From Hellea sp. (GTDB taxonomy: Bacteria > Pseudomonadota > Alphaproteobacteria > Caulobacterales > Maricaulaceae): a DNA stretch of 64,000 nucleotides. A program made the translations under genes and the position numbers. The DNA is taken from positions 1 to 64,000 of the forward strand of contig JABDKG010000064.1 of the NCBI GenBank assembly GCA_013002305.1, in the 5' to 3' direction. Shown in pieces: positions 38,408-51,215 of the stretch (position 1 is the stretch's first letter; each line of letters opens with the position of its first letter). Below the pieces are notes generated by a model. It worked only from the letters and a program-made list of their open reading frames with translations, did not search any database and had not been told where the DNA came from.

Positions 38408-39916
38408 TTACGACCCCTGCCCGATACGGAGGTTGAAATTTTGAATAAGGTTCTCAACCGACACTTCGGTGATATCGGTCACCAATGATGGATAGATACC
38501 TAGTAAGATCACAAAGAACGCAAGCGGCGCCAGAACAATAAATTCTGTCCGGTTTAAATCTTGAATATCATTGAGTTTCTCATTGGTTTGCTCACCAAAA
38601 ATAACAGCCCGGTAAAGATATAGCGCGTAAACAGCTGACAAGATCATGCCAAGTGCTGCGCCTGCCGCCACCCACGGGTTGACCTTATAAGCACCGACCA
38701 TAGTCAGTATCTCACCGACAAAGCCTGACGTGCCCGGAAGGCCAACATTGGCCATAGTGAATAACATCAGGAAGAACGCATAGACCGGCATGGATTTGAC
38801 GAGCCCACCATAAAACTCGATGTCGCGCGTATGCATACGGTCATAGATGACACCAACGCAGAAAAACAACGCGCCTGACACGAGTCCGTGACTGATCATC
38901 TGAAAAATCGAGCCTTGCAAGCCTTGCATATTGATGGCGAAAATACCCATCGTGACAAACCCCATATGGGCGACGGAAGAATAGGCGATGAGTTTCTTCA
39001 TGTCCTTTTGACGATAAGCGACAAGCGACGTGTAAATAATGGCAATGACGCTTAAGGCAAATATAAGGGGTGTGAACTTAACGCTGGCGTCCGGGAACAT
39101 GGGAAGCGAAAAGCGTAGAAATCCATACCCGCCCATTTTAAGCAGGATACCAGCCAGAATAACAGAACCGGCGGTTGGTGCTTGAACGTGCGCATCGGGT
39201 AGCCAGGTATGCACAGGCCACATCGGCATCTTCACGGCGAAAGAAGCAAAGAAGGCAAGCCAGAGCCAGGTCTGAGCGCCAGCCGGTATTTCAAGCTTAT
39301 GCAGCGCGCGAATATCTGTGGTGCCGCCTAAATTATAAATCCAAAGTACGGCCGCGAGCATCAACACAGAGCCAAGCAGCGTGTAGAGGAAGAATTTATA
39401 GGAGGCGTAAACCCGGTCTTTTCCGCCCCAGACACCAATAATTATGAACATCGGGATCAGAACCGCTTCAAAGAACAGATAAAATAAGATGAGATCGAGC
39501 GCGCAGAACACACCAATCATAATGGTTTCGAGTACTAGGAACGCGACCATATAGTCGACCATATTCTTTTTGATCGAATTTCGGCTGGCCAAAATACAAA
39601 GCGGAGTCAGGAAGGCCGTCAAAACCACAAACAGAACCGAGATGCCATCAACGCCCATCCGGTACTTGATGTTTCCACCAAGCCAAGCGGTCTCTTCGAC
39701 AAAATCGAATTCCGCGGACGTGGCGTCAAATTGCCAAACCATCAAGAGCGAGAGAATGAGGACTGCAACTGAGACCAATAGCGCCACCATCGGCGCATTT
39801 TTATCGAGCTGAGTTCTGGCTTCGCCCTTTGAAATCCGCGCGAAGAACATCAAAGCAATCGCGCCGACGAGCGGCAGAAAAGTAATTAGACTGAGGATAG
39901 GGAGATTATTAAACAT
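38408..39916 (-). CDS. nuoM: NADH-quinone oxidoreductase subunit M
   Basis: NuoM is the second antiporter-like subunit of complex I. Its 502 residues include about 14 helices, the essential Glu region in [19 protein letters not shown] and the core block [20 protein letters not shown]. It lies between nuoL and nuoN with 1 bp gaps on both sides. Confidence 0.96.
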   Translation of the reverse strand: MFNNLPILSLITFLPLVGAIALMFFARISKGEARTQLDKNAPMVALLVSVAVLILSLLMVWQFDATSAEFDFVEETAWLGGNIKYRMGVDGISVLFVVLTAFLTPLCILASRNSIKKNMVDYMVAFLVLETIMIGVFCALDLILFYLFFEAVLIPMFIIIGVWGGKDRVYASYKFFLYTLLGSVLMLAAVLWIYNLGGTTDIRALHKLEIPAGAQTWLWLAFFASFAVKMPMWPVHTWLPDAHVQAPTAGSVILAGILLKMGGYGFLRFSLPMFPDASVKFTPLIFALSVIAIIYTSLVAYRQKDMKKLIAYSSVAHMGFVTMGIFAINMQGLQGSIFQMISHGLVSGALFFCVGVIYDRMHTRDIEFYGGLVKSMPVYAFFLMLFTMANVGLPGTSGFVGEILTMVGAYKVNPWVAAGAALGMILSAVYALYLYRAVIFGEQTNEKLNDIQDLNRTEFIVLAPLAFFVILLGIYPSLVTDITEVSVENLIQNFNLRIGQGS

Positions 39917-39917
39917 G

Positions 39918-41936
39918 TTAACCTCCTATCGAACGCAGCACGAGGCCAATGATTGCGGCCACGCCAATAAGCATGATGAAGGCATAGTGATACAAATAGC
40001 CGCTTTGAATTTTTGAAAGGCGCTTGGCACCTGCCATGGCCGCAGCTGCTACGCCGTTTGGACCAAACCGATCGATAATTTTGATATCGCCGATTTTCCA
40101 GAATACATCGCCCAGCCATTTGGTTCCGCGAACGATCGTGGCATTATAAAGCTCATCAATGTACCATTTGTTGAGTAGGAATTTATATATCGGGCCGCCT
40201 TCGGATGCGATCCGTTTTTCGGTTCCATTATTATAGATGTAAGTAAACCAGGCCATGACAAAGCCGAGGGCTGAAACAATAAAGGGCGCCCAGAGAACCC
40301 AGAGCGGATAGTCATGGTGACCGCCGCTGTCCTTAGCAACGTCGCCGCCCGCTGCAGCATATAGATTTCCGTCTCCATATTCGGCATGGCCCATCGGTAG
40401 AGCGTGCCCCCAGAAATCATGGGCGTTGTAGGCAAAGCTTTTGTAGAAGAAGAACCCGGCAAAAGCAGCGCCAATGGCCAAAAGGATAAGCGGGATTGTC
40501 ATAACCAGCGGGCTTTCATGCGCTTGATCGAGATATTTCTTTGGTCCCCGGTGCTTGCCGTGAAAGGTCATAAATATCAAACGCCAGCTATAGAAAGAGG
40601 TCATGAGCGCGGCAACGATGCCTGCCCAGAAGGCAAAAGCGCCTGCCGTAACACCGGCGTGGCCGGCATCATAGGCGCTTTCAATGATAAGGTCTTTGGA
40701 AGCAAATCCGGCAAAGCCGAAATTACCGGTCCCTGGAATGCCGACGCCCGTAATTGCCAACGTTCCGATGATCATGACAATATAGGTGACCGGAATTACT
40801 TTCCAGATACCGCCCATTTTCCGCATATCTTGCTGGTGGTGCAGCGCGTGGATAACCGATCCCGCGCCTAAGAATAATAACGCCTTGAAGAACGCATGTG
40901 TGAAGAGATGGAACATTGCAGCGTTATAGGCACCCAGACCAGCGGCAAAGAACATATAGCCAAGCTGAGAACATGTCGAATAGGCGATCACGCGTTTAAT
41001 ATCGTTTTGAACTAGTCCCACAGTCGCTGCGAAGAAGGCAGTAAAACCGCCGAGCACAGCGACAAAGGCCGCCGTTGTCGGCGCAAATTCATAAATTGGA
41101 TAGGCGCGGCAAACAAGGAACACACCAGCCGTCACCATAGTGGCCGCGTGGATAAGCGCGGATACGGGTGTTGGGCCTTCCATCGCGTCGGGCAACCAAA
41201 CATGTAAGATAAACTGAGCTGACTTACCCATGGCGCCTACAAACAATAAGAAGGCTATTAATTCGATAGCATTAAATTCCATCCCGAGAAATGGTAGCAC
41301 CAGATCCCGCACACCATCCTGGTTGGTTTTAATGGCTGTAAAGACTGTCTCAAAATTTACCGATCCGAAGACGAGAAAAATCGTCATAACACCCAGCGCG
41401 AGACCAACATCCCCGACGCGATTTGTTATAAAGGCCTTTATCGCGGCATCATTCGCAGAGGGCTTCTTATACCAAAATCCGATCAAAAGATAAGACGCTA
41501 GGCCGACCCCTTCCCATCCGAAGAACATCTGAATGAAGTTATCGGCGGTTACCAGCATCAGCATGGCAAAGGTAAATAGAGATAGATAGGCAAAGAAACG
41601 CGGTTTTGACGGATCTTCCTCCATATAACCCCAGCTATATAGGTGGACGAGCGCCGATACTGTATTGACGACAACCAGCATGACGGCTGTCAAAGAATCT
41701 ATTTTTAGGGACCAGTTGGCCTTAAAGCCGCCGACATCCATCCAACGGAACAATTCCACGGTTGTTCCGCCATCTCCGCCGGTAACGCTAAAAAAGGCGA
41801 TCCAAGACAAAACTGCAGACAGCATTAACAGCACTGTGGTGATCACCATGGAAGGCTTTTCGCCGATACGGGGGGCGCCAAGGCCTGCAATCAAAGCACC
41901 AATCAGCGGTGCGAAGACGATAATCTGGTAGAGCAT
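39918..41936 (-). CDS. nuoL: NADH-quinone oxidoreductase subunit L
   Basis: NuoL is the distal antiporter-like subunit of complex I, with the long lateral helix at its C-terminus. The 672-residue protein shows [40 protein letters not shown], and a C-terminal extension with a loop before the last helix. It follows nuoK by 5 bp. Confidence 0.96.
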   Translation of the reverse strand: MLYQIIVFAPLIGALIAGLGAPRIGEKPSMVITTVLLMLSAVLSWIAFFSVTGGDGGTTVELFRWMDVGGFKANWSLKIDSLTAVMLVVVNTVSALVHLYSWGYMEEDPSKPRFFAYLSLFTFAMLMLVTADNFIQMFFGWEGVGLASYLLIGFWYKKPSANDAAIKAFITNRVGDVGLALGVMTIFLVFGSVNFETVFTAIKTNQDGVRDLVLPFLGMEFNAIELIAFLLFVGAMGKSAQFILHVWLPDAMEGPTPVSALIHAATMVTAGVFLVCRAYPIYEFAPTTAAFVAVLGGFTAFFAATVGLVQNDIKRVIAYSTCSQLGYMFFAAGLGAYNAAMFHLFTHAFFKALLFLGAGSVIHALHHQQDMRKMGGIWKVIPVTYIVMIIGTLAITGVGIPGTGNFGFAGFASKDLIIESAYDAGHAGVTAGAFAFWAGIVAALMTSFYSWRLIFMTFHGKHRGPKKYLDQAHESPLVMTIPLILLAIGAAFAGFFFYKSFAYNAHDFWGHALPMGHAEYGDGNLYAAAGGDVAKDSGGHHDYPLWVLWAPFIVSALGFVMAWFTYIYNNGTEKRIASEGGPIYKFLLNKWYIDELYNATIVRGTKWLGDVFWKIGDIKIIDRFGPNGVAAAAMAGAKRLSKIQSGYLYHYAFIMLIGVAAIIGLVLRSIGG

Positions 41937-41941
41937 CCGGC

Positions 41942-42250
41942 CTACCCTTTCATCAAATCAATGTCTTCCACGGCGATGTTGCCGCGGTTGCGAAAATAAA
42001 CGACCAGGATGGCCAGACCGACCGCGGCCTCAGCAGCCGCAACGGTTAAAACGAATAAAGCAAAAATCTGTCCGCCCATGTCGCCTAAATGCGTAGAAAA
42101 AGCGACGAAGTTGATATTGACCGCGAGGAGGATCAACTCAATGCACATCAAAATAATGATAACATTTTTCCGGTTCACAAAAATTCCAAAGACGCCGATC
42201 ACAAATAAGATCGCGGCGACGATTAGGTAATGGGACAATCCGATAGTCAT
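41942..42250 (-). CDS. nuoK: NADH-quinone oxidoreductase subunit K
   Basis: This 102-residue subunit of the complex I membrane arm has three helices and the conserved buried glutamates in [19 protein letters not shown] and [12 protein letters not shown]. Its ATG overlaps the nuoJ stop by 4 bp (ATGA). Confidence 0.96.
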   Translation of the reverse strand: MTIGLSHYLIVAAILFVIGVFGIFVNRKNVIIILMCIELILLAVNINFVAFSTHLGDMGGQIFALFVLTVAAAEAAVGLAILVVYFRNRGNIAVEDIDLMKG

Positions 42251-42849
42251 GAGCCAACACCTTTGCCGCTTTCAAGATCGACCATCTCAATGGCGGTCTC
42301 TGGGGTCCGCGCGATCTGTTTGGAGACATCCTGCTTCTTCACACCTTCTCGTTCGCGCAAGGTCAGGACAATTGCACCAATCATAGCAACCAAAAGCACG
42401 AGACCTGCAGCCTCAAAGAAGAATGCGTATTCCGTATAAAGGACCTCGCCAAAGCGCTCGAGATTGGATTTCTCGGAATCGAACTTGACCATTTTTTTGC
42501 TTTCACCTGAAAAATAGGCAGCGCCGACCATGATCATTTCCGCCAGCAAAATCAGCGCGAGTACAAATCCAAAGGGAAGATATTGCAAGAAACCCTGTTT
42601 GAGCTCTACAAAATCGACGTCCAACATCATGACAACGAACAGGAACAGAACCGCGACAGCGCCGACATAGACCATCACCAGGAGAAGTGCGATAAATTCA
42701 GCGCCCATGAGAATGAATAGTCCGGCAGCCGAAATAAATGTCACAATCAGAAACATGACCGAGTGCACCGGATTACGGGACACCACCACCATCATCGCCG
42801 AAGCGATGGCGACAAATGCCAATAAATAAAATGATATGGTGACAAGCAC
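42247..42849 (-). CDS. nuoJ: NADH-quinone oxidoreductase subunit J
   Basis: NuoJ forms part of the complex I membrane arm near the quinone-linked E-channel. The 200-residue protein has five helices ([18 protein letters not shown] is the conserved third). It starts with GTG at 42849, with AGGGG upstream; there is no better ATG before the first helix. Confidence 0.95.
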   Translation of the reverse strand: MLVTISFYLLAFVAIASAMMVVVSRNPVHSVMFLIVTFISAAGLFILMGAEFIALLLVMVYVGAVAVLFLFVVMMLDVDFVELKQGFLQYLPFGFVLALILLAEMIMVGAAYFSGESKKMVKFDSEKSNLERFGEVLYTEYAFFFEAAGLVLLVAMIGAIVLTLREREGVKKQDVSKQIARTPETAIEMVDLESGKGVGS

Positions 42850-42871
42850 TTAAATATCCCCTGCAATAGCG

Positions 42872-43360
42872 CTACCGGTACGGCGCGTCGGTTTCCAAAT
42901 TTTTGGCAATTTCCCGTTCCCAGCGATCGCCATTCGCCAATAACTTGTCCTTGTCATAATAAAGTTCTTCGCGAGTCTCGGTCGCAAACTCAAAGTTCGG
43001 GCCTTCGACAATGGCATCCACCGGGCAAGCTTCCTGGCAAAAACCGCAATAAATACATTTGACCATGTCGATATCGTAACGGGTTGTCCGGCGAGAGCCG
43101 TCTTCCCGAGGCTCGGCCTCAATTGTAATGGCCTGCGCAGGACAGATCGCTTCGCACAGCTTGCAGGCAATGCAGCGCTCTTCGCCCGAAGGATATCGGC
43201 GCAAAGCGTGCTCACCGCGAAAACGGGGCGACAAAGGGCCTTTTTCGAACGGATAATTGACCGTGACTTTCGGCCGGAAAAAATATTTCAGCGCCAGCCA
43301 GAAAGCACTCAGGAAATCCAGGAAAAGCGCGCCGCGAATAAGTTGTTTGAGGCGGGTCAT
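42872..43360 (-). CDS. nuoI: NADH-quinone oxidoreductase subunit I
   Basis: NuoI carries clusters N6a and N6b leading electrons to N2. The 162-residue protein has two four-cysteine motifs: Cys63/66/69/73 ([12 protein letters not shown]) and Cys102/105/108/112 ([12 protein letters not shown]). I chose the ATG at 43360 with GGGAG upstream and a 1 bp gap to nuoH; an upstream in-frame start would overlap nuoH. Confidence 0.96.
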   Translation of the reverse strand: MTRLKQLIRGALFLDFLSAFWLALKYFFRPKVTVNYPFEKGPLSPRFRGEHALRRYPSGEERCIACKLCEAICPAQAITIEAEPREDGSRRTTRYDIDMVKCIYCGFCQEACPVDAIVEGPNFEFATETREELYYDKDKLLANGDRWEREIAKNLETDAPYR

Positions 43361-43361
43361 A

Positions 43362-44432
43362 TCAAGCTGCTCCCGTTCCAAAGAAAGTCACCACGGTCGC
43401 AACAATCATGATCGCGATCAGGGCTGTCGGCAGGAATACCTTCCAGCCCAAACGCATTAATTGGTCATAACGGTATCGCGGTACAATCGCTTTCACCATG
43501 GCAAAGAGGAAAAACAGGAAGGCACATTTTGCGAAAAACCAGAAAAATGGCGGAATAAATTGCACGCCAATATCTATCGGTGCGTACCAGCCACCCAAGA
43601 ACAATATCGTCATCATTCCAGAGAGCAGCATGATGTTCACATATTCGCCAAAGAAATACATCAGAAACGGAGTTGAAGAATATTCGACCTGATAGCCCGC
43701 CACCAATTCAGATTCCGCTTCCGGAAGATCAAAAGGCGGTCTGTTCGTTTCCGCGAGCGCTGAAATGAAGAACAAAACGCCCATATAAAACATCACCGGA
43801 AACAGCACCAGATGGGCGGGGTTTTCAAAATTCAAATAAAACATATGCCAGTTCCAGAACCCCCCTTCTTGCGCGGCGACAATCTCTGTCAGGTTCATCG
43901 ATCCTGTCAGAAATATCACGGTAAGAATGATGAAACCGATCGAGACTTCATAGGAAATCATCTGGGCAGCCGAGCGTAGCGCGCCCATAAATGGATACTT
44001 AGAATTAGATGCCCAGCCGCCAATAATAATGCCGTAAACGCCCAATGATGAGATCGCGAGAACGTATAAAACGCCGATATTTATGTCAGATATCACCCAT
44101 CCTGGCGCAACCGGCACGACGGCCCAGGCCAGAAAGGCCATAACAAGGGCTATGATGGGAGCTGCAATGAATAAAATTTTGTCAGTGCCAGCCGGTATAA
44201 CCAGTTCTTTAAAGAAAAATTTCAGCGCATCGGCAATCGTTTGCAAAAGGCCAAACGCGCCAACGACATTGGGACCTCGGCGCATATGAACAGCGGCCCA
44301 AATCTTACGGTCCGCCAGTACAAGCGCAGCGACTAAAATCGATAAAACGCCGACGAAAAGGCCAACCTGAGCAAACTTGATCAAAAACCACATAAGCGGC
44401 GAAAATTCGGAAGAGAGGATCAGATTGGCCAT
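43362..44432 (-). CDS. nuoH: NADH-quinone oxidoreductase subunit H
   Basis: NuoH forms much of the quinone chamber and links the membrane and peripheral arms. The 356-residue protein has about eight helices and the conserved loop [19 protein letters not shown]. The start is coupled to the nuoG stop as TAATG. Confidence 0.97.
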   Translation of the reverse strand: MANLILSSEFSPLMWFLIKFAQVGLFVGVLSILVAALVLADRKIWAAVHMRRGPNVVGAFGLLQTIADALKFFFKELVIPAGTDKILFIAAPIIALVMAFLAWAVVPVAPGWVISDINIGVLYVLAISSLGVYGIIIGGWASNSKYPFMGALRSAAQMISYEVSIGFIILTVIFLTGSMNLTEIVAAQEGGFWNWHMFYLNFENPAHLVLFPVMFYMGVLFFISALAETNRPPFDLPEAESELVAGYQVEYSSTPFLMYFFGEYVNIMLLSGMMTILFLGGWYAPIDIGVQFIPPFFWFFAKCAFLFFLFAMVKAIVPRYRYDQLMRLGWKVFLPTALIAIMIVATVVTFFGTGAA

Positions 44433-46516
44433 TATTCTGCCGCCTCTTTAATCTGCGCGGCGCTTGCCACTTCTGAACATTCAGCCATAACACTCGATGC
44501 CCGGGCAATCGGGTTTGTCATGTAAAAATCTTCGACCGGCGACACAAGCGGCGCTTTGTCAACATTACCGGCTTGACCGAAGGTAGATGGATCAAACAAA
44601 AATCCTTCTGTCGGCTCCGCAATGTAAGCAATCCCCGCAAAAACCGGGCAGTCTTGTATTAGCTTGGTCCGAAGCTCTGCAAGATTATTGTAAGGAAGCT
44701 CACGATTCATATGTCCGGACAGCGCCCGAATAATAGCCCAATCCGGCTTGGCTTCGCCCTTTGGCGCGACTGCCGCAAAGCCCATCTGAACCCGGCCTTC
44801 CATATTTGTGTAGAGCCCGTCTTTTTCAGTATAGGCTGAGCCCGGAAGTATAAGATCGGCTATATGCGCGCCGCGATCGCCATGACTACCTTGATAGATG
44901 ACGAAAGAGTTTTTCAGATTAGATGTATCAAGCTCATCAGTACCTAAAAGATAAACCGTTTCAAAACCCCCCGACAGGATCGCGTTGGTATCGCTACCGC
45001 CTTCACCCGGAACAAATTTCATGTCGAGCCCGGCAACGCGTGAGGCTGCGCCGTGCAGGATATTCCAGCCCTCGCGTCCAATCTTAAACTTTTTAGCTAG
45101 CTCACCGCAGGCCCGCAAAATTTGCCCGCCGTCAGCGCGAGCAAGTACACCTGCGCCAATTACGATGGCCGGCTTATTGGCTGACTTCAAAATTTTAGCA
45201 AAGCCCTTGGTCGACTTGGCAACTTTCGCAATATCTTCGGCTGTCGTCCCAATATGATCATAATCATACGTCAAATTCGCGGCTTGGCCGATCAAACCGA
45301 TCGCCATTTCGCCGTTTAGCCAACCTTTGCGTATACGTGTATTGACCAATGGCGCCTCCAGACGAGGATTGGTCCCGATCAACAGTACTGCATCGGCATC
45401 TTCCAAGCCGGCAATAGTCGTATTAAATAGATAAGATGCGCGGTTTTCCGCGTTAATCTGAGCGCCGTCTTGACGGCAATCGATACTCTTTACACCAAGG
45501 CCATCCATCAAATCTTTCAGAGCCTTCATACTTTCAGCATCACACAAATCGCCGGCGATTGCCGCGATTTTCTCAGGATCGCCTGACAGTTTTTCTGCTG
45601 CCAAAGCCAGCGCTTCGTCCCAACCTACCGGCACAAGTTTACCGTTCTTTCTGATGTATGGCTTGTCCAGTCGTTGACGAGCCAGTCCATCCCAGACAAA
45701 GCGGGTTTTGTCGGAAATCCATTCTTCGTTGACGTCATCATTAATGACAGGGAGAATGCGAAGAACACGACCCGTTCGAGCATCGACACGGATGTTGCAG
45801 CCCACGGCATCCATGACATCAATGCTTTCCACACCTTCGAGTTCCCAAGGACGCGCATTAAACGCGTATGGCTTGGAGGTCAGCGCGCCGACCGGACAAA
45901 GATCGATAACATTTCCGGAAAGTTCGGATGTTAGAGACTGCTCGAGATAAGTCGTAATTTCAGCGTCTTCGCCGCGCGAAGCCAGCCCAATTTCCTGCAC
46001 GCCAGCGACTTCGGTGACGAAACGCACGCAGCGCGTACACTGTATGCAGCGGGTCATGACCGTACTAACCAGCGGGCCCATAAATTTGTCGTCGACAGCT
46101 CGTTTGTTTTCCTCGAAGCGAGAAAAATCCCTGCCATAAGCCATAGCCTGATCTTGTAGATCGCATTCACCGCCTTGATCACAAATCGGACAATCCAGCG
46201 GGTGATTAATTAAAAGGAATTCCATCACGCCTTCACGCGCTTCTCTGACGGTTGCGGAATTGGTTCTAATATTTGCAGGCGTGCCGTCACGGTTGGGACG
46301 CATGTCTTTAACTTGCAGCGCGCAAGAGGCTTGCGGCTTTGGCGCGCCAACCCATTCCACGAGGCACATGCGGCAATTTCCGGCAACCGACAGGCGCTCA
46401 TGATAACAAAAACGCGGAATTTCCGCTCCGGCTTCTTCGCAAGCCTGCATCAAAGTATATTCGCCCGGCATCTCATACTCGGTGCCGTCTATATTGATTT
46501 TCCGAAGGTCAGACAT
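44432..46516 (-). CDS. nuoG: NADH-quinone oxidoreductase subunit G
   Basis: NuoG holds iron-sulfur clusters N1b, N4 and N5. The 694-residue protein has a [2Fe-2S] ferredoxin domain (Cys37, 48, 51, 65), the His-ligated N5 site [18 protein letters not shown], the N4 site [10 protein letters not shown], and a C-terminal molybdopterin-oxidoreductase-like domain that is expected to be catalytically inert. The extra N7 cysteines of E. coli are not evident. Confidence 0.96.
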   Translation of the reverse strand: MSDLRKINIDGTEYEMPGEYTLMQACEEAGAEIPRFCYHERLSVAGNCRMCLVEWVGAPKPQASCALQVKDMRPNRDGTPANIRTNSATVREAREGVMEFLLINHPLDCPICDQGGECDLQDQAMAYGRDFSRFEENKRAVDDKFMGPLVSTVMTRCIQCTRCVRFVTEVAGVQEIGLASRGEDAEITTYLEQSLTSELSGNVIDLCPVGALTSKPYAFNARPWELEGVESIDVMDAVGCNIRVDARTGRVLRILPVINDDVNEEWISDKTRFVWDGLARQRLDKPYIRKNGKLVPVGWDEALALAAEKLSGDPEKIAAIAGDLCDAESMKALKDLMDGLGVKSIDCRQDGAQINAENRASYLFNTTIAGLEDADAVLLIGTNPRLEAPLVNTRIRKGWLNGEMAIGLIGQAANLTYDYDHIGTTAEDIAKVAKSTKGFAKILKSANKPAIVIGAGVLARADGGQILRACGELAKKFKIGREGWNILHGAASRVAGLDMKFVPGEGGSDTNAILSGGFETVYLLGTDELDTSNLKNSFVIYQGSHGDRGAHIADLILPGSAYTEKDGLYTNMEGRVQMGFAAVAPKGEAKPDWAIIRALSGHMNRELPYNNLAELRTKLIQDCPVFAGIAYIAEPTEGFLFDPSTFGQAGNVDKAPLVSPVEDFYMTNPIARASSVMAECSEVASAAQIKEAAE

Positions 46517-46519
46517 ATT

Positions 46520-47836
46520 CTATTCCGCTGCTTCCATGCGAGGGACAAACACAGGCTTACCAGCCCGGTAATTATTGATGCGATCTTCAATTTCGTGACG
46601 GAAGTGACGGATCAGGCCTTGGATCGGCCAAGCCGCCGCGTCGCCAAGCGCGCAGATAGTATGGCCTTCAACCTGCTTGGTCACGCCAAGCAGCATATCG
46701 ATCTCAGATGTTTCAGCTTCGCCGCGAACCATGCGCTCCATGACCCGCCACATCCAGCCTGTGCCTTCACGGCATGGCGTACATTGCCCGCAGCTTTCAT
46801 GTTTGTAGAAATAGGCTAAACGAGCAATTGCTTTAACCACATCAGTGGATTGGTCCATAACGATGACTGCCGCCGTCCCAAGACCGGATTGATGTTCGCG
46901 CAGCGCGTCAAAATCCATCAAAACCGTATCGCAAATTTCTTTTGGCAAGAGCGGAACGGATGATCCGCCGGGAATTACAGCTTTGAGATTGCTCCAACCG
47001 CCGCGGACGCCGCCCGCATATTCCTCGATTAGCGTCTTCATCGGGATCGATAGGGCCTCTTCAACATTGCAGGGCTTATTTACATGGCCAGAAATTGAGT
47101 AGACCTTCGTGCCTTTATTATTTTCGCGTCCAAATGAAGTGAACCATTCTGCACCGCGGCGCAAAATCGTTGGCACAACAGCAATGGACTCAACATTATT
47201 TACCGTCGTCGGACAGCCATAAAGACCGGCATTAGCTGGGAATGGCGGTTTTAAGCGGGGTTGGCCTTTTTTCCCTTCAAGACTTTCCAGCAGCGCCGTT
47301 TCTTCGCCGCAAATATAGGCGCCCGCTCCGTGATGGACATAAATATCAAAATCCCAGCCAGATCCGCAGGCATTCTTGCCGACAAGACCTGCGGCATATG
47401 CTTCGTCAATCGCGGCCTGCAAGCGATGGCGTTCGAGAATATATTCGCCGCGCAGATAAATGTAGCAGGCATGGGCGCGCATAGCGAAGGACGCGACGAG
47501 ACATCCCTCGATCAGCAAATGCGGATCATGACGCATCATTTCTCGGTCTTTACAGGTTCCGGGTTCAGACTCATCAGCATTGACGACCAAGAAATGAGGA
47601 CGCGCGCCAACTTCCTTGGGCATGAATGACCATTTAAGACCGGTCGGGAAGCCTGCTCCGCCCCGGCCGCGAAGGCCAGAGGCTTTTATCTGATCAATTA
47701 TCCAGTCGTGACCTTGGCCGATCATCGCCTTTGTACCAAGCCATGCTCCGCGCTTTTTGGCACCGTCGAGACCCCAGTCTTGCAAACCATAAAGATTTGT
47801 AAAAATTCTGTCTTTATCTTGAAGAAGCTGAGCCAT
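46520..47836 (-). CDS. nuoF: NADH-quinone oxidoreductase subunit F
   Basis: NuoF binds NADH and FMN and holds cluster N3. The ATG at 47836 gives 438 residues; a reading from 47881 runs into nuoE. Motifs: [13 protein letters not shown] (nucleotide site), [19 protein letters not shown] and [16 protein letters not shown] with a distal Cys for N3. It is 2 bp after nuoE. Confidence 0.97.
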   Translation of the reverse strand: MAQLLQDKDRIFTNLYGLQDWGLDGAKKRGAWLGTKAMIGQGHDWIIDQIKASGLRGRGGAGFPTGLKWSFMPKEVGARPHFLVVNADESEPGTCKDREMMRHDPHLLIEGCLVASFAMRAHACYIYLRGEYILERHRLQAAIDEAYAAGLVGKNACGSGWDFDIYVHHGAGAYICGEETALLESLEGKKGQPRLKPPFPANAGLYGCPTTVNNVESIAVVPTILRRGAEWFTSFGRENNKGTKVYSISGHVNKPCNVEEALSIPMKTLIEEYAGGVRGGWSNLKAVIPGGSSVPLLPKEICDTVLMDFDALREHQSGLGTAAVIVMDQSTDVVKAIARLAYFYKHESCGQCTPCREGTGWMWRVMERMVRGEAETSEIDMLLGVTKQVEGHTICALGDAAAWPIQGLIRHFRHEIEDRINNYRAGKPVFVPRMEAAE

Positions 47837-47838
47837 TC

Positions 47839-48966
47839 TTATGCTTTCACTTTCGCAAGTTTCTTGGCCTGCTTGACCCATTCATCGCGTTTGATCCGCC
47901 CCGGACTTGACCCGATTAAGGCTTCGACCATCCTTATATCCGCGGCTTTCCAAGCGCCGATTTGGCGGAAATAATAGATCCCCTTACGGTTTAAATCACT
48001 TTCAAATTTAGGACCTATCCCGTTGATTTTTTTCAAATCATCCGGCGTCCCATCTGTTGGTCCGTCTGTGTAAATGACTTTTGGCTTAAAGGAAGGCTGC
48101 GCCGAAGTTTTTAGCTTATTATTTTTCGCGGGTGCGCGTTTAGGACGGCCTTTATTTGGATCGTCGTCGACCAATCCTTTGGTCAAATCGCGGCCTAGAT
48201 TACTTCCGCGCTTTGTAGGATCTGCGCTGGCTTTGCGATCGGGATCAACCCAGCCGCCGCGTGTCGCGCGGCTGTCTTTTGGGTCCGGCATGTAATAATT
48301 TAGCTTGGTTTTTTTATCTGTATTCGGAAGGTTTATAAGCTTGGTTTTGTGATACGGACCGGTCCCGGTTAAGGTGGTATTTCCGCCTTCCGGCTCGGAG
48401 GTATAACGGGTATTTTGCGGACCTGGTTCAACTTTTCTACCGGCTACCAAATTATCGAGCAGGTTTTCAAAATTTTCGGCTGTTAAATCTTCATAATAAT
48501 GATCATTTTTGGCGTTGGATATTTGAGCCATCGGCGCATTTGCGCATGCCCCAAGACACTCGACCTCAACCCAAGACAATTTACCATCGTCAGAAACGGA
48601 GCCTCTTGGACCGATCCGGCGCTCCAGTACCGCAATCAGATCATCCGATCCTCGCAGCCAGCACGGCGTTGTCCCGCATAGCTGGATATGATGTTCACCA
48701 ACAGGTGCCATATTGAACATAGTGTAAAATGTGACGACCTCGTAAACACGAATGTAAGCCATGCCCAAAATATCGCCAATTTCGCGCAAAGCCGCTTCAG
48801 GTATCCACCCGCCCGCATCTTTCTGAGCTATCCAGAGCGCTGGGATAAGCGCCGAACGCTGTCTGTCCTTAGGATATTTTTTAACCCAAGCAGAAATCTT
48901 TTTTTTCGCAGAAGCGCTGAGCTTGAAATCCTCAGGCTGAATTATGGCCAGGCGGCGTGCGCTCAT
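47839..48966 (-). CDS. nuoE: NADH-quinone oxidoreductase subunit E with long C-terminal extension
   Basis: Residues 1 to about 180 are a normal thioredoxin-like NuoE with [2Fe-2S] ligands Cys97, Cys102, Cys137 and Cys141. The next 130 residues are Lys/Asp/Gly/Pro-rich and probably disordered. Residues 309-375 form a compact tail ([20 protein letters not shown], then [15 protein letters not shown]) very like the end of RpsB here. At 375 residues it is about twice the usual bacterial NuoE length. Its ATG overlaps the stop of a lipoprotein gene by 4 bp. Confidence 0.95.
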   Translation of the reverse strand: MSARRLAIIQPEDFKLSASAKKKISAWVKKYPKDRQRSALIPALWIAQKDAGGWIPEAALREIGDILGMAYIRVYEVVTFYTMFNMAPVGEHHIQLCGTTPCWLRGSDDLIAVLERRIGPRGSVSDDGKLSWVEVECLGACANAPMAQISNAKNDHYYEDLTAENFENLLDNLVAGRKVEPGPQNTRYTSEPEGGNTTLTGTGPYHKTKLINLPNTDKKTKLNYYMPDPKDSRATRGGWVDPDRKASADPTKRGSNLGRDLTKGLVDDDPNKGRPKRAPAKNNKLKTSAQPSFKPKVIYTDGPTDGTPDDLKKINGIGPKFESDLNRKGIYYFRQIGAWKAADIRMVEALIGSSPGRIKRDEWVKQAKKLAKVKA

Positions 48967-49421
48967 GAAGGCTCTCCGAATTGGGTAGTGAGTTCATTTT
49001 TGATAATTTTGAGCTTTTTATCTGATCTGACTTGGCACCATGATTGCGCAAGTTCAAAAACTTCTGCGGCCGATTTGATGCTGCGCTCCGGACTGGCAAA
49101 TGATTTGTCAGCCAATTCTCCTGACGACAAGTTGCGCCACCCTTTTTCGCCTTCAGCTCTTAATTCATGCTTCCAATGCGCCGCATAAGCCAGCGCCCCT
49201 TTTTCGCCGTCATCATGGACGGTTACATCACAGGCCTGACACATCATCACATCGTCAACCGGGTCTTCGCATCCCATAAAGACATAGGCCGCTGCTACCG
49301 GCACCTCCGTCGGCGTCAATTCCATGATCATTGCATTACGAGGATCTTCCACCTCGGAAGACCCACAAGCCGTAATCAAACCCGTCAAAAACACTGTCAA
49401 TATGGGGGAAACGAACTTCAT
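48963..49421 (-). CDS. Lipoprotein of unknown function inside the nuo operon
   Basis: The 152-residue product starts with a lipoprotein signal ([20 protein letters not shown]; lipidated Cys19). The mature part is acidic and has Cys51, a CQAC pair (Cys61/64) and a later Cys, which could form disulfides or bind metal. I do not recognise a family. It sits between nuoD and nuoE with ATGA-type 4 bp overlaps on both sides, so it is translated as part of the operon. Periplasmic or outer-membrane location is inferred; a role in complex I assembly is possible but unproven. Confidence 0.8.
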   Translation of the reverse strand: MKFVSPILTVFLTGLITACGSSEVEDPRNAMIMELTPTEVPVAAAYVFMGCEDPVDDVMMCQACDVTVHDDGEKGALAYAAHWKHELRAEGEKGWRNLSSGELADKSFASPERSIKSAAEVFELAQSWCQVRSDKKLKIIKNELTTQFGEPS

Positions 49422-50617
49422 CGATCAATTTCTCCGAATACAATATCCAGAGATCCGAGAATGGCTGATACATCGGCAAGCATATGGCCCTTATTAAGGT
49501 AATCCATTGCGGCCAAATGCGGAAATCCAGGAGCCCGTATCTTACACCGATAAGGCTTGTTGGATCCGTCAGAAATCAAATAAACACCGAACTCGCCCTT
49601 TGGCGCTTCGACGCACGTATAGACTTCACCGGCAGGCACATGGAAGCCTTCCGTGTAGAGCTTGAAGTGATGAATTAAAGCTTCCATAGATGTTTTCATC
49701 TCACTGCGGCGCGGCGGCGTGATTTTATTGTCATCGGACATCACCGGACCTTCCGGCATCATGGCGATACATTGTTTGATGATACGCGCACTTTCATGCA
49801 TTTCCTCGACTCGGCATAAATAACGATCATAACAATCGCCATTTTTCCCAAGCGGGATTTTAAACTCAAGCTCGTTGTAAACTTCGTAGGGCTGAGAGCG
49901 GCGTAGGTCCCAAGGAATGCCAGAGCCGCGAACGAGAACGCCTGAGAAACCCCAATCATAAGCGTCCTGTTTAGACACGACGCCAATATCGACATTACGC
50001 TGTTTGAAAATTCGATTTCCGGTTAGAAGCGTTTCGATATCGTTGAGCTTTTCATGGAATTGATCGCACCAGACATCAATACCCGCTATCAGCTGCGGCG
50101 GCAGATCCTGATGAACCCCGCCCGGACGGAAATAAGCAGCGTGCATACGGGAGCCAGAGGCCCGCTCGTAAAACACCATGAGCTTTTCGCGCTCCTCAAA
50201 TCCCCAAACAGGCGGTGTCAGCGCGCCAACATCCATGGCCTGAGTGGTGACATTGAGCATATGGGATAAAATACGGCCAATCTCCGAAAAAATGACGCGG
50301 ATGAACTGGGCGCGGCGCGGCACGTCAATATCCGCCAACTTCTCAATCGCCATGCAATAAGCATGCTCTTGGTTCATAGGCGCGACGTAATCAAGACGAT
50401 CAAAATATGGTAAAGCCTGTAAATAGGTTTTGTGCTCGATTAGTTTTTCTGTGCCGCGGTGCAACAGACCAATATGCGGATCAACCCGCTCAACGATCTC
50501 ACCATCAAGCTCCAGCACGAGGCGCAACACGCCGTGTGCCGCCGGATGCTGCGGGCCGAAATTGATCGTGAAGTTACGATCTTCGCCCTCGAGGACGGCT
50601 TGCTTTCTTTCAGCCAT
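49418..50617 (-). CDS. nuoD: NADH-quinone oxidoreductase subunit D
   Basis: NuoD forms the quinone site together with NuoB. The 399-residue protein is a relative of hydrogenase large subunits and shows [20 protein letters not shown] with the quinone-site His, and [18 protein letters not shown]. It is separate from NuoC, as in most alphaproteobacteria. The start is coupled to the nuoC stop as TAATG. Confidence 0.97.
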   Translation of the reverse strand: MAERKQAVLEGEDRNFTINFGPQHPAAHGVLRLVLELDGEIVERVDPHIGLLHRGTEKLIEHKTYLQALPYFDRLDYVAPMNQEHAYCMAIEKLADIDVPRRAQFIRVIFSEIGRILSHMLNVTTQAMDVGALTPPVWGFEEREKLMVFYERASGSRMHAAYFRPGGVHQDLPPQLIAGIDVWCDQFHEKLNDIETLLTGNRIFKQRNVDIGVVSKQDAYDWGFSGVLVRGSGIPWDLRRSQPYEVYNELEFKIPLGKNGDCYDRYLCRVEEMHESARIIKQCIAMMPEGPVMSDDNKITPPRRSEMKTSMEALIHHFKLYTEGFHVPAGEVYTCVEAPKGEFGVYLISDGSNKPYRCKIRAPGFPHLAAMDYLNKGHMLADVSAILGSLDIVFGEIDR

Positions 50618-51210
50618 TACGCGCCCTCTCCTTTTTCATCTCCGGGAAGGACATATTTTACGCCCTCCCAAGGAGACATAAAATCAAAGCTGCGATACTC
50701 TTGCGGCAGATTGACGGGTTCGTAGACGACCGCTTTGCGCTCTTCGTCATATCGGACCTCGACGTAGCCAGAGAGCGGGAAATCTTTGCGAAGCGGATAT
50801 CCTTCAAAACCGTAATCCGTCAGAAGTCGCCGCAAATCAGGATGCTGATCAAAGATGATACCGTACATGTCAAAAGCTTCGCGCTCATACCAATCGGCAT
50901 TGGGAAAAATTTCAGCAATTGACCGGACAGGCTCTGTCTCATCGGTCATGATCCTAACGCGGATGCGATGATTATGCGCCATGGAAAGCAAATGATAGAC
51001 CACGTCAAAGCGGCGCTCGCGAGCCGGATAATCGACACCGGCAATATCAATCAGACTGTCAAACTTACACTGTCCATCACTTTTCAAAAAAGTGATAACT
51101 TGTTTAAGCGACGCGCGGCGCGCATTCACGGTCATTTCGCCAAATTCCCAGTCTATGGAATTCACCGCATCGCCAAGTTCGGCCTCGATATGATCTTTAA
51201 GGTCAATCAC
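50617..51210 (-). CDS. nuoC: NADH-quinone oxidoreductase subunit C
   Basis: NuoC is a structural subunit of the complex I peripheral arm. The 197-residue protein has the signature ERESFDM-type stretch as [20 protein letters not shown] followed by [19 protein letters not shown]. It starts with GTG at 51210, 5 bp after nuoB. Confidence 0.96.
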   Translation of the reverse strand: MIDLKDHIEAELGDAVNSIDWEFGEMTVNARRASLKQVITFLKSDGQCKFDSLIDIAGVDYPARERRFDVVYHLLSMAHNHRIRVRIMTDETEPVRSIAEIFPNADWYEREAFDMYGIIFDQHPDLRRLLTDYGFEGYPLRKDFPLSGYVEVRYDEERKAVVYEPVNLPQEYRSFDFMSPWEGVKYVLPGDEKGEGA

Positions 51211-51215
51211 GCTTA

